DNA of 27,793 nt from Schoenoplectus triqueter (Eukaryota; Streptophyta; Magnoliopsida; Poales; Cyperaceae): contig CAXKVV010000816.1 of NCBI GenBank assembly GCA_964058805.1, positions 1 to 27,793 of the forward strand, read 5' to 3'. The notes beneath the pieces were generated by a model. That model ran no database searches. It saw nothing but the letters and a program-made list of their open reading frames with translations, and was not told the origin of the DNA. Position 1 is the stretch's first letter. Every line of letters starts with the position of its first letter. Positions 20,226 to 27,793 of the stretch are shown piece by piece. The position numbers were made by a program, and so were the translations under genes.

Positions 20226-20644
20226 CTGAAGTTAAGAGGACCACACAACAGATGAGTCCGTACTAGTAATATAAAATTAGCCGAATAAATAAGGCGCATC
20301 AAATGGATCCATAATTAGATACTCAATGGTCAAAATAGCCAACCATTTACTCAACAAAGACTATTAGCAACGTCAAAGGTTGTTATCAGCGGTGGCAGCA
20401 CCTCAACGGCTTTGCGGATAATTTTGACCAGGAGTCTGTTGCAATTTGTCGATTGCATCTCACTGATTTTAAAATATGTTACCGTGCGTAGAAAAAAAGT
20501 GTCTTCTTCTTATCACTTGTCATGCCATTAATTTAATTGCAGGAGATTACGTACGTTATCAATCTAACATAGTTGAATTTTATTCAATTTTAAGTATCAT
20601 TAAGATTAATTCTTTTGTGTGATAATAGAAAAAAATGATGAGTA
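20226..20644. other. Intergenic stretch of ordinary base composition, no gene seen
   Basis: Mixed composition with short duplicated-looking motifs (CAACGTCAAAGG, CTCAACGG), no frame of interest and no recognisable RNA. Confidence 0.45.
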
Positions 20645-20682
20645 AATTATTATTATTATTATTATTATTATTATTGTTGTTG
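20645..20682. repeat. (ATT)n microsatellite
   Basis: About ten ATT units followed by GTTGTTG. Confidence 0.85.
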
Positions 20683-20798
20683 ATTAATAAATAAATGATA
20701 TTTCTTTCTTCCAATTCATAGCAGATTATTTCTTAATTCGTTGTTGACTAGACAATACATATACATGCTCTATCGCACCACAAAAGTGTAAATATAAG

Positions 20799-20918
20799 TA
20801 ATTATGAGATAATAATAAAAGTAAATTTTGACTCAAATCTGAAAAGTAAATTATGACTAATTATGAGATATTATATAATAAAAGTAAATTCTGACTAAAA
20901 TCTGAAAAGTAGGCCATC
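20799..20918. repeat. 59-bp tandem duplication
   Basis: A unit starting TAATTATGAGAT and ending near CTGAAAAGTA is present at 20799 and 20858 with a few substitutions and a small insertion. Confidence 0.7.
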
Positions 20919-21119
20919 CAAAATTGGATTGACCAGTGACTACCACGCTACAGAGAACCACTGTTTCAACCATCTAGGTAAACATTATTTCGACCCTCTA
21001 GTAATATTTATATAATATAATTTTAAAAGAACCGAAAGCTGTAACACGCAATCGAACATTTACAAGGTTGGGCAAACAAAAGATTGGTTGAAGTAAATAT
21101 TAAATGATTGCATTAGAAT

Positions 21120-21660
21120 AAATTTACAGTGAAGAAAATTAGTTGTCAAGCATTGCAATATATCTTGTGGTAATAGATTCGCAACTACTATGTAATTGCA
21201 ATTGACATTTTTGTTGCAACTAGACGCAACAACTTTGTTGCAATAGATATATTGCTACTAACTATTTCATTGCAACTTTCGTTTAAGGCTACAAACTAAT
21301 TGTGAAAATATGTGTATTATTAATTGTAACTGCATGTATGCAACGGACCAAATAGTTGGAGAAGTGACATGACGATTTCTTTGTGTCGACGTACTCGACA
21401 GAGGGATGGGGGTGGAGCTACATGGAGGAAGAGCGATGAAAGATGGGAAGTGAACTAGCAATCTGATTTTTTTTGTTGCATTAGAAAGTTATTTTCATTG
21501 CAAGAAATCCTTTTCAGACATCAATTGATTTTGGATTCAATATAATTAGTTAGTTACAAAAAGGTGTTTTTTAGTGCAACAAATAAATTTCAATATGGTT
21601 CATCTAGTGCATCCAATTAATCTCTGCGTTGTAATATTTCATTGCGATAGTGTCAATTTG
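21120..21660. repeat. Cluster of TTGCAAC/TTGCAAT motifs
   Basis: More than ten copies of GTTGCAA, TTGCAAC, TTGCAAT or close variants lie in both orientations across about 540 bp (for example 21144, 21196, 21212, 21237, 21272 and 21474). Dense short motifs of this kind are typical of subterminal regions of CACTA or hAT transposons. No terminal inverted repeat was found, so the element is unassigned. The - frame at 21267-21461 has no known motif. Confidence 0.5.
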
Positions 21661-21970
21661 ACGTAGTAATGATATTAAAATTGATTTAGTTCAATTACAA
21701 TGATACCAAGGGCCTACACTGTATGTATGGTAGAAAATAAAAATGCTCTGCAGTAATAGTAATTTCACTATATATGGCCCTATTAGGACTAGTAAATATT
21801 CTCGCTCTCATGATTTTTATATTTTATTATATTTTTTGAATAATAATTAATATTTTAAGTAAAAAAGTGCAGAAGTTGATTTCTATTTTGTGTCATTTTT
21901 TAGAACAACAATTAATATTATAAATAAAAAAGTGCATAAGTGATATACATAGAGTCAAAAAGGTTTTAAA
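21661..21970. other. AT-rich intergenic stretch with a short diverged repeat
   Basis: AATAATTAATATT-AAAAAAGTGCA-like phrases occur near 21840 and 21905. No gene or RNA is recognised. Confidence 0.4.
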
Positions 21971-21974
21971 ACTA

Positions 21975-22112
21975 GTTATATAACCGATGGGTTGCTAAAT
22001 GTTTTAGCAATCGGTGCTAAAACTAACTTCTTGGATCGAATTTTCAAACCTTTTAAATCTGATATTTAACTAATAATCAGCTCTAAAGGCTATCATTTAG
22101 AACTGATTATTA
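21975..22112. mobile_element. Probable CACTA-type subterminal remnant (two imperfect stems)
   Basis: The first stem pairs ACCGA/TTGCTAAA with TTTTAGCAA/TCGGT (about 21983-22017). The second pairs TAATAATCAGCTCTAAA (22071-22087) with TTTAGAACTGATTATTA (22096-22112), with one mismatch. Paired short palindromes ending in CTAAA/TTTAG beside (A)CCGAT are characteristic of plant CACTA (En/Spm) subterminal DNA. No CACTA terminus is visible. Confidence 0.45.
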
Positions 22113-22448
22113 ATAGAAAACTGGCTAGTCATTAGCAACAACTTACCTCAAACTCTCAAAACTTTTTAAGACACAAAAACAAGCCAAATTGACATAGCGT
22201 GACGTTGAGCTAATGCTTCCAAGCCATTCAACGACTGAACCGTTATAATGATTTATTAGATCAATGACCAATATTACTGAAGATCATTCATGATCACATC
22301 TTCTTAACTATGATCCATTCTTGTTAAGCCGTTAGTATCGGCTTAACTAAAAAAGTCTCAATCTATTCAGTTTTCTAAATTGTATTTAAAATATTGCTCA
22401 GTTTTTTCTCATTCTTACTTGAAACTTCCAATTCTATACACACATGAG
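22113..22448. other. Non-coding stretch before the large fold-back
   Basis: Ordinary composition. A short inverted motif (TTAAGCCG...CGGCTTAA at about 22325-22346) is the only structure. It may belong to the same mobile element as the flanking repeats. Confidence 0.4.
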
Positions 22449-22868
22449 CACTTATCCACGAGCTATACAATCTTGAGCCTACTTACTAGATCAACATCAT
22501 TTTTCATCAAGGATCTTAAGTCCAAATCTAGATATTGTAAACTTTACCAAACATCATGAAGCATGCTAAATATAAAAATATTCACACGTTATTTTAATTG
22601 TATATTTGTTCCAATCAACATTCCATAATAAATAAATAATAGAATATGCTCTAATTTTCTTACCCTTTTCCCTTTTAAATAATTTTCCCTATGGAATGTT
22701 GATTGGAACAAATATACAATTAAAATAACGTGTTAATATTTTTATATTTAGCATGCTTCATGATGTTTGGTAAAGTTTACAATAGCTAGATTTGGACTTA
22801 AGATCCTTGATGAAAAATGATGTTGATCTAGCAAGTAGGCTCAAGATTGTATAGCTCGTGGATAAGTG
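22449..22868. repeat. Large near-perfect fold-back (two 179-bp arms, 62-bp spacer)
   Basis: Left arm 22449-22627 starts CACTTATCCACGAGC and right arm 22690-22868 ends with its inverse. I count three mismatches in 179 (about 98% identity). The spacer (22628-22689) is AT-rich and unrelated. Neither arm is coding. The high identity implies recent origin or homogenisation. The right arm ends abruptly against GC-rich DNA, and no target duplication is visible, so its transposon class is open. Confidence 0.92.
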
Positions 22869-22985
22869 TTGGTGAGGATCGCGGAGTCGCTCTACTCCGG
22901 AGGTAGTACGTCGGCCTCGGGGTCGGCGTCTGCGTGTGTCGGGTCAGAAGCGACCTCGTATTCCGCGAGTGGATCCGAGTTGACT
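22869..22985. other. GC-rich island of unknown origin
   Basis: About 115 bp rich in CpG (CGGAGTCGC, GTCGGCCTCGGGGTCGGCG, CGACCTCGTATTCCGCGAG) interrupts DNA that is otherwise very AT-rich. A + frame reads through it with one stop, but I recognise no protein. It may be part of an LTR, or a captured exon fragment. Confidence 0.5.
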
Positions 22986-23039
22986 ATATCACCTATTTTA
23001 ATTTAAATTAGATGTTTATTAGTTTTAACTTGATTTATT

Positions 23040-23260
23040 TCACAATTAACAATCAATCATACTGATACTTTAATTAAACGATTCGTTCGAGTTTTATCGT
23101 CTTTTCTTGAAAACTTCGGCAACATCTCTGCTGCATATTTGAGGTGTTGGAAATTTTAATCGTTGGCATATTGATCCGTTAAATTATGTTTATCATTCTT
23201 GATCACTTTCATACGTTCATTCTTTATTTCAATTAGGAGTTCGTGGATTTAATTACTTAA
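23040..23260 (+). mobile_element. Possible LTR-retrotransposon fragment
   Basis: The phrase ACTTCGGCAACATCTCTGCT (about 23113-23132) resembles a conserved phrase of plant Ty3/Gypsy chromovirus LTRs (TTCGGCAGCATCTCCCCT type, from memory). I see no LTR ends, primer-binding site, gag or pol frames, so this would be a fragment at best. Confidence 0.3.
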
Positions 23261-23277
23261 TCAATTAATTTAAAATA

Positions 23278-23585
23278 GAGAAATTGATTAATATATAATA
23301 TTATATAATTGATATTATTCTTATTAAAAATAGAGGAATTGATTAATATATATATATATGTATATTAATATTATTCAATTATTTAAATAGAAAATTTGAT
23401 TAATATATATATTTATATATTTATTTAATATTATCTAACTATTTAAATAGGGAAAATGATCAATATATATTTTAAAGTTGTTATTATTATATTACTTGTT
23501 ATTTAAAAACAGATAAATTGATTAATATGTATTTTATAATTTAATTAACTACTATATCCTAATTATTATCTTATAAATCTTAGAA
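23278..23585. repeat. Array of five AT-rich units of about 55-62 bp
   Basis: Units begin with AAATTGATTAATATA or close variants at about 23280, 23334, 23392, 23454 and 23514, and most end with AATTATTTAAATAG-like sequence. Degeneracy differs between units, and TA microsatellite expansion is seen inside units 2 and 3. Confidence 0.7.
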
Positions 23586-24045
23586 AATAAAATAAAATCA
23601 ATTAAACTCAAATTAAATTGAACGTTTTTATTTTATTAAACTGTGTTAATGTTTTAATGTACGGGATCATATGCTGACTACCGTACCAATTATGCCTGTG
23701 CACTGGCAACCCGAAACGGGGGCAGTCAGGGAATATAATCATTTCCTGATCTTTAAGTTTACATGATTAGTCCATGAATACCACCAAACCTTTCGAGGTG
23801 ACCTCCAATTTATTAAGCACTTTTTAATTAATCCCTCTTAATTTTCTTAGGATTTTTAAATATTAGGCCATTTTAATTTAGTATTATGCCCTAATTATGT
23901 TTTTAATTAATTACAATCCATTAGTCGGCCCAATATGATTTTTATTTGTTCTAAAGTCCATATTATCTAGTTTAGGCCCAATCCCTAATCTAATTTTTTT
24001 CCTAAATGCTAAACCTCGGCCCAATCATCCATGGCCCAATAGATG
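23586..24045. other. Non-coding stretch with repeat-like phrases
   Basis: GTACGG (about 23661) and CCGTAC (about 23682) form a short inverted pair. TAGGCCCAATCC, GGCCCAAT and CGGCCCAAT phrases (23930-24040) are common in plant LTR-type repeats. No frame or RNA gene is recognised. Confidence 0.4.
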
Positions 24046-25030
24046 CACAAGAGGCCGGCAGCAGCCCACAGGGGTAACAAGTAAGAAACCAGAACACAAG
24101 GCAACAACTAATCAAAAATCAGCACAAAAAGGCAACAGATCAGCATAGCCACAAGGGCCGGGGATGGCTTAGCAAACAGGGACAGTGAACCAAGTCAGAG
24201 TACCAGCAAACAAGTGTGGTACCAGCAACATGTTTCAGTACAGCACCACCCAATACCAACAGAACCAGCAAACGCAAAACCAATATCCCGAAATATCAGC
24301 ACAACCTATCAAATATTAAACCAGCACCAGAATCACAATAAAACCAAGCCGCCTCATACACCAGCAAAATAAATCAAATTCAAATAAGCCAACAGGGCTC
24401 ATATAACAGTGCACAGAGACCCATTCAGCAAGTTAGCAAAAAGGGATATCAGTTCAAGGTCGGGCAACAACAAATTTAAGGTTCAACGAGCATCAAATTG
24501 GGCAAGTGTTGTATCAGTTCAGACATGGAGCATCTGAAACACAGAACCCAACAACAGACTGAAATCCGAGCCAGCACCAGTAAAGTACCGGTACAAACAG
24601 GCAACACAACAGTACCAAACAGATTGCACAAGGAAGGCACAGTCACCCACTAATTTACAGACAAAGCAAATAGCGACCAACAAAAATCAGAGATACGAAC
24701 CCCCGGGCCTCGCTTCGCTGGTACCGTTTGGTACCAGCGTACCAAAGCTCCCAATAGACCACATCCCATAGTTTAATTTAAAACAAATGGGTCACCCAAC
24801 AAGCCAACAAACCCAAGGCACAAACAGCCGAGTATCGCAGTAAATAACAAGCCACACACAGAACCAGTTAACTCACAAACATATCAGCAAGCAACAACAA
24901 ACAATAAAATAGCCAAACCACAGATTCAATCCTAGCAATAGAACAAACCAAATGAGAATTTGTGTTTACCAGTAACAGCAAAGGGGCACGACAAGGGTCA
25001 AGGAGGGCCAAAGGACTAAGTTACTGCCTC
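24046..25030. repeat. T-poor, CAGCA/ACCAG-rich block of strong strand asymmetry
   Basis: About 1 kb in which the + strand is rich in A and C and poor in T, with many copies of CCAGCA, ACCAGCAA and GTACCAGCA and frequent CAACA/AACCA. Stops occur in all frames, so it is not coding on +. Read on -, it is GT-rich like the hAT interior and like 25980-26560 on +. A perfect 10-bp hairpin lies at 24716-24739. I cannot assign it to a family. Confidence 0.55.
24716..24739. repeat. Perfect 10-bp hairpin
   Basis: CGCTGGTACC and its inverse GGTACCAGCG enclose a GTTT loop. The arms carry the GTACCAGC motif scattered through the surrounding block. Confidence 0.85.
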
Positions 25031-25640
25031 TAAATAGACGACCACCACCTCAGCCAGCGTCTCTAATCCCCCCTTAATTTACTTGGATCTCTAACTAAAA
25101 GCTTTGAGTAAATTATTCTTATCAGTAAATATCTAATCTCAGCACATGAGAAACAAGCTACCAGCGGAAAGGGGGTAGAGGGGCTAGAGGGGGGCCTTAT
25201 AGGCGAGGGAGAAAAAAATACAACGGTCACAGTGAAATGATAGGTTAGGGGCTAGGAAAATCGGTGAGGATCGGCCTCGCCAGAGGTGATTTGAGGCGAG
25301 TCAGAGGCATCACGGCGAAAAAAGGGAAAAACCGAGGTAGAGTGGTGGAGTTTTGAGGCGGGGAGATGCAAACTAGGGAAAGAACGAAGGAGCAGCGAAG
25401 CTGCCTTTGGCTAGGGGGAAGGAACGCGGGGAGAGAGAGAGGGCGAGAGTGAAATGAAAAGGGAGGTGATTGACGAGACAGGAAGGATGAGGGGAAGAAG
25501 AAAAACCGGGGGAGAGAGAGGTGGTTCTGCAGAAATGGAAGAGAGAGAAATGATGGTTTGGGATCAAATGTGGCAAGGTGTTTGTGACCCTCGGTGTGGC
25601 AGAAGAACAATAAATGTTCATGTTACTAATTACATAACTT
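25031..25640 (-). other. Purine-rich tract; possible promoter and leader read on the minus strand
   Basis: From about 25190 to 25560 the + strand is a GA-rich tract (GGGGAGAGAG, GGAAGAAGAA), so - is a CT-rich leader-like sequence. On - a CCTATAAGGCC box (about 25205-25195) lies near it. The long - frame at 25245-25610 is Ser/Pro/Leu/Phe low-complexity and shadows the CT bias; no protein is recognised. It could be an LTR U3 region or the remains of a gene promoter. Confidence 0.35.
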
Positions 25641-25980
25641 AATATTAATCATGAAATTATCAGTGTTTAAATTAAATTTAGTTTCAATTAAAATTTTAAA
25701 TCATTTTTATCATGGTAAATAATTTGGCAATTAAATTTATTTGTCTGTTATGTTTACTTTATGTTATCTCGTTGGTTTTGATTTTTATTACAATATTCAT
25801 TTGCATTAGGCTATTTACTGAAATATGGTTAAGTCGTTTTAATTATTTAGTTTAGTTGTTAATAATTTGTAAGTTATCAAGGTTTGTTATTTATTTATTA
25901 ATTTGCATTAAATCGTTTTAATTATCATTTTAATTATTATCATAATTATTATCATTGCTTAATTATATTTTATGGTTTAA
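25641..25980. other. AT-rich intergenic stretch, nothing recognised
   Basis: TTTAATTAT and ATTATCAT repeats without order; no gene or RNA. Confidence 0.45.
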
Positions 25981-26720
25981 CATTAACGACCAGTGCTTAG
26001 GTTTGTTGCTCCTCGCCTTGAGTTTGTTGGCCACCTGTTACGAAGTGTCGTGACTCCTTTCGTTGAGATACAAGAGTTATTCTGGTACTGATGATTTTGT
26101 TTGCTGGTTTTTATAAAGAGCAGATCTGCCTTGATTTTTGATGGCTTCTTGATACGAGTATTTGTAGCTTTTTTTTTCTGGTGTGTTGTTGTTGTTGTTG
26201 CAGAGTTGATATTTGTTGATTTTCTGAGTTGGAAGGCCTCTGTAGTTTGTGCTGCATTTTTTTGCTGGCATGTGCGATTTTTTTTTCTGGAAATTTTTTG
26301 TGCTTGTTGATGCAACTTAGTTTGAAAATTTGTGGCACCTTGGTGATACACTAACACTGCTAGATTTGTTTGGCATTGTCGGACTCGCTGTTTGATGTGA
26401 TCTCAGGTTCTAGGACCTGCTCTGATCGGTATTGTTTCTAGTTTTTCTTTAGTTGTTTTTCGGGTGTTTTGGGTGGTCTTTTCAGGGTTTGGATTTTACT
26501 TATTATACCAGTTTTTAGCCTTTTGTGCTTTTTGTTTGGGGTTTGATCAGCAAGGGCACTCTGGCACTTGGTTTGCGTGCTGATTCAAACTCTCTTACAG
26601 TTCCTGCTTTGAATCTGAAAAATAGAAGAGGATGGTAGGAGATGATAAAAAAGTGATTCGCTGCATTTTTTTGATTCTGAAGTTGCAATCGGTAGCTCTA
26701 TTTATACACAATTTTACCAG
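25981..26720 (+). other. GT-rich non-coding block
   Basis: The + strand is rich in T and G (TTTGTTG, GTTGTTGTTG, TTTTGTGCTT). Frames on both strands (26101-26310 and 25983-26357) are low-complexity. The composition is the inverse of 24046-25030, as if similar sequence lay on both sides of the purine tract in opposite orientation, but I could not align them over more than short motifs. Confidence 0.4.
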
Positions 26721-27225
26721 CCTTTGCTCTATTGTCATATATATATATATGCTAATTCTTGAACAATGTATTAGTCGTTGTATAAATTCCTATTTGGCTG
26801 ATTACTAGCTGTTGTTTTATTTTGTAATTACACTTGTTTTTTAACCCTATGATATATAGTGATTAAATCTGAGCTCAATCCTTATTGTTAGTTTATTACA
26901 CTAATTGACAGATTTTGAAACACTTCTGACTAGAACTACAACTTCAACAATAAAAAAGTTTGCAGTTAATGTACTAAGTACTTGAGCAATAAAAACAACA
27001 TAATGAAATGCCAATTGCGCGTAACAGTGAAATGGACAGCAACAACCTAAAGTGGAACTAGTAAATGTTTGTAAAATCTAACCCGTAGCATTCTGTAGCT
27101 GTGGTAGAATATGTTTTGGTATTGTGCTGCCACTTTATTTTAGAAATATGTTTCTAGTATATATTTTCATTTACTACCATACTCTTTGTGGTCGAGAAGT
27201 GATGCTAGCGCCGATTAAGCGAGCT
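26721..27225. other. AT-rich intergenic stretch, no gene seen
   Basis: Contains a short ATATATATAT run near 26739; otherwise featureless by eye. Confidence 0.45.
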
Positions 27226-27226
27226 C

Positions 27227-27432
27227 TCTAAGAAAGCGGTAAAGGTTCGTTGGACAGATTAGGTACAATCAAGTAAATTTTACTACCATACCAAGCAGGG
27301 ATTCCTATAAGCTGATGCCATAAATAACTATGATAAGATACTACTATTAGTATAAACTAGTTTTTAAGAAAGCGGTAAAGGTTTGTTAAACGATTTAGGC
27401 ACCTTCAAATAATTAATCGGTGCCGATTAATC
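27227..27432. repeat. Spaced direct repeat plus a 9-bp palindrome
   Basis: A roughly 38-bp segment starting TAAGAAAGCGGTAAAGG occurs at about 27229 and again at about 27365 with some substitutions. The second copy is followed by ATTAATCGG (27412-27420) and its inverse CCGATTAAT (27423-27431) around TG; the first copy is preceded by the related GCGCCGATTAAGCG. This fits the remains of a small non-autonomous element. Confidence 0.6.
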
Positions 27433-27559
27433 ATAATTTAATTGGTGAAAATGCATTCTTGCTAAAGTTATGTATACATAACCTTAATTGTACCAAATAA
27501 ATAATAATCAACTAATTCGGCTAATGTACAAAGATTCTCCAACTCATGTCATAATCAAA

Positions 27560-27776
27560 CTGGATAAAAAAATGCTCCTCTTTTTCTTTTTATCCACTTT
27601 TCCCTCTCCCGTCTCCCATTTCCTTTCCTCTTGTTTCTTCTCTCTGAATACTGTGCAGATTTGAATCCCCCTCTCACTCTGATTGGACCCCTCTCTGCTC
27701 ACGGCAATTGGACCTTTGAGTCTTGTACCCCAACACCGTTTCTCTCCTCTCAGGCTCTCACCTTGTCCTCACACTG
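27560..27776 (+). promoter_or_regulatory. Pyrimidine-rich probable 5' leader of a gene leaving the window
   Basis: CT-rich DNA (TCCCTCTCCCGTCTCCC, TTTCCTTTCCTC, TTTCTCTCCTCTCAGG) resembles the leaders of the other genes here and leads straight into an ATG. No clear TATA box is visible. The call rests on composition only. Confidence 0.35.
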
Positions 27777-27793
27777 ATGGCCTCTGATAAACG
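27777..27793 (+). CDS. Possible first codons of a truncated gene
   Basis: ATGGCCTCTGATAAACG reads Met-Ala-Ser-Asp-Lys and then runs off the window. A G at +4 and an Ala second codon are favourable for a plant start, and a pyrimidine-rich leader precedes it. There is far too little sequence to name a product. Confidence 0.3.

Noticed and set aside
20251..20261. GATGAGTCCGT, reminiscent of a hammerhead ribozyme core
   Set aside because: The conserved CTGATGA is changed to CAGATGA and no downstream GGAC-GAAA stem closure is present.
25245..25610. 121-aa Ser/Pro/Phe-rich frame on the minus strand
   Set aside because: It is the translation of a CT-rich tract and is overlapped by other low-complexity frames; no domain is visible.
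22866..25640. A single minus-strand LTR from TGTTGG (22866) to TTACA (25634)
   Set aside because: Flanking 5-mers do not match as a target duplication, and I see no primer-binding site, polypurine tract or gag-pol frames.
1..27793. A biosynthetic gene cluster joining the sterol reductase and the prenyltransferase
   Set aside because: The two are separated by a DNA-replication gene and a transposon, belong to different pathways, and no other pathway genes are present.
1..27793. tRNA, rRNA genes or CRISPR arrays
   Set aside because: No GGTTCGANTCC-type B-box with cloverleaf pairing, no rRNA-like conserved stretch and no regular repeat-spacer array were seen by eye.

Overview
The window looks like nuclear DNA of a flowering plant, most likely a eudicot. 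It has intron-rich genes with canonical GT-AG junctions, AT-rich introns and intergenic DNA, and dense transposon debris. I cannot name the species. All gene calls come from reading the translated sequence by eye and recalling protein families; no search was run.

The first 17 kb hold three intact-looking genes. (1) A DWF1/DIMINUTO-type delta(24)-sterol reductase lies on + with coding exons at 1685-2651, 3098-3369 and 3837-4280 (560 aa), and probably a 1.27 kb intron in its 5' leader. (2) An RPA32 (RPA2) subunit of replication protein A lies on + with eleven coding exons between 8591 and 11893 (283 aa). (3) A UbiA prenyltransferase of the COQ2/4-hydroxybenzoate polyprenyltransferase type lies on - with eight coding exons from 16809 down to 13129 (367 aa), convergent with RPA32. 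It keeps both Asp-rich motifs but is divergent at an otherwise conserved substrate-site motif. The reading frame stays open across every inferred junction in all three genes.

Between genes 1 and 2 sits a complete, inactive hAT transposon (5717-8385) with matched ends and an 8-bp target duplication (7/8 identical). It ends about 205 bp before the RPA32 start codon and 41 bp before a pair of E2F-like sites. Inside it is a broken, internally deleted transposase relic between two duplicated GT-rich segments.

From about 16.9 kb to 27.5 kb I see no intact gene. This part is layered repeats: two near-perfect fold-backs (17838-18007 and 22449-22868), an older inverted repeat (16998-17217), an AAT-rich block containing a roughly 356-bp tandem repeat (about 19200-19990), a field of TTGCAA-type motifs, CACTA-like subterminal stems, an array of about 60-bp AT-rich units, and a 3.7 kb stretch of strong strand asymmetry (24050-26560). 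The last 250 bp are pyrimidine-rich and end in a possible start codon at 27777, so another + strand gene may begin at the window edge.

The three genes act in separate processes (brassinosteroid/sterol synthesis, DNA replication and repair, quinone or specialised prenylation), and nothing suggests they form a cluster. I found no clear new multi-gene system. The best leads are the divergent prenyltransferase, the transposon beside the RPA32 E2F sites, and the two young fold-backs.
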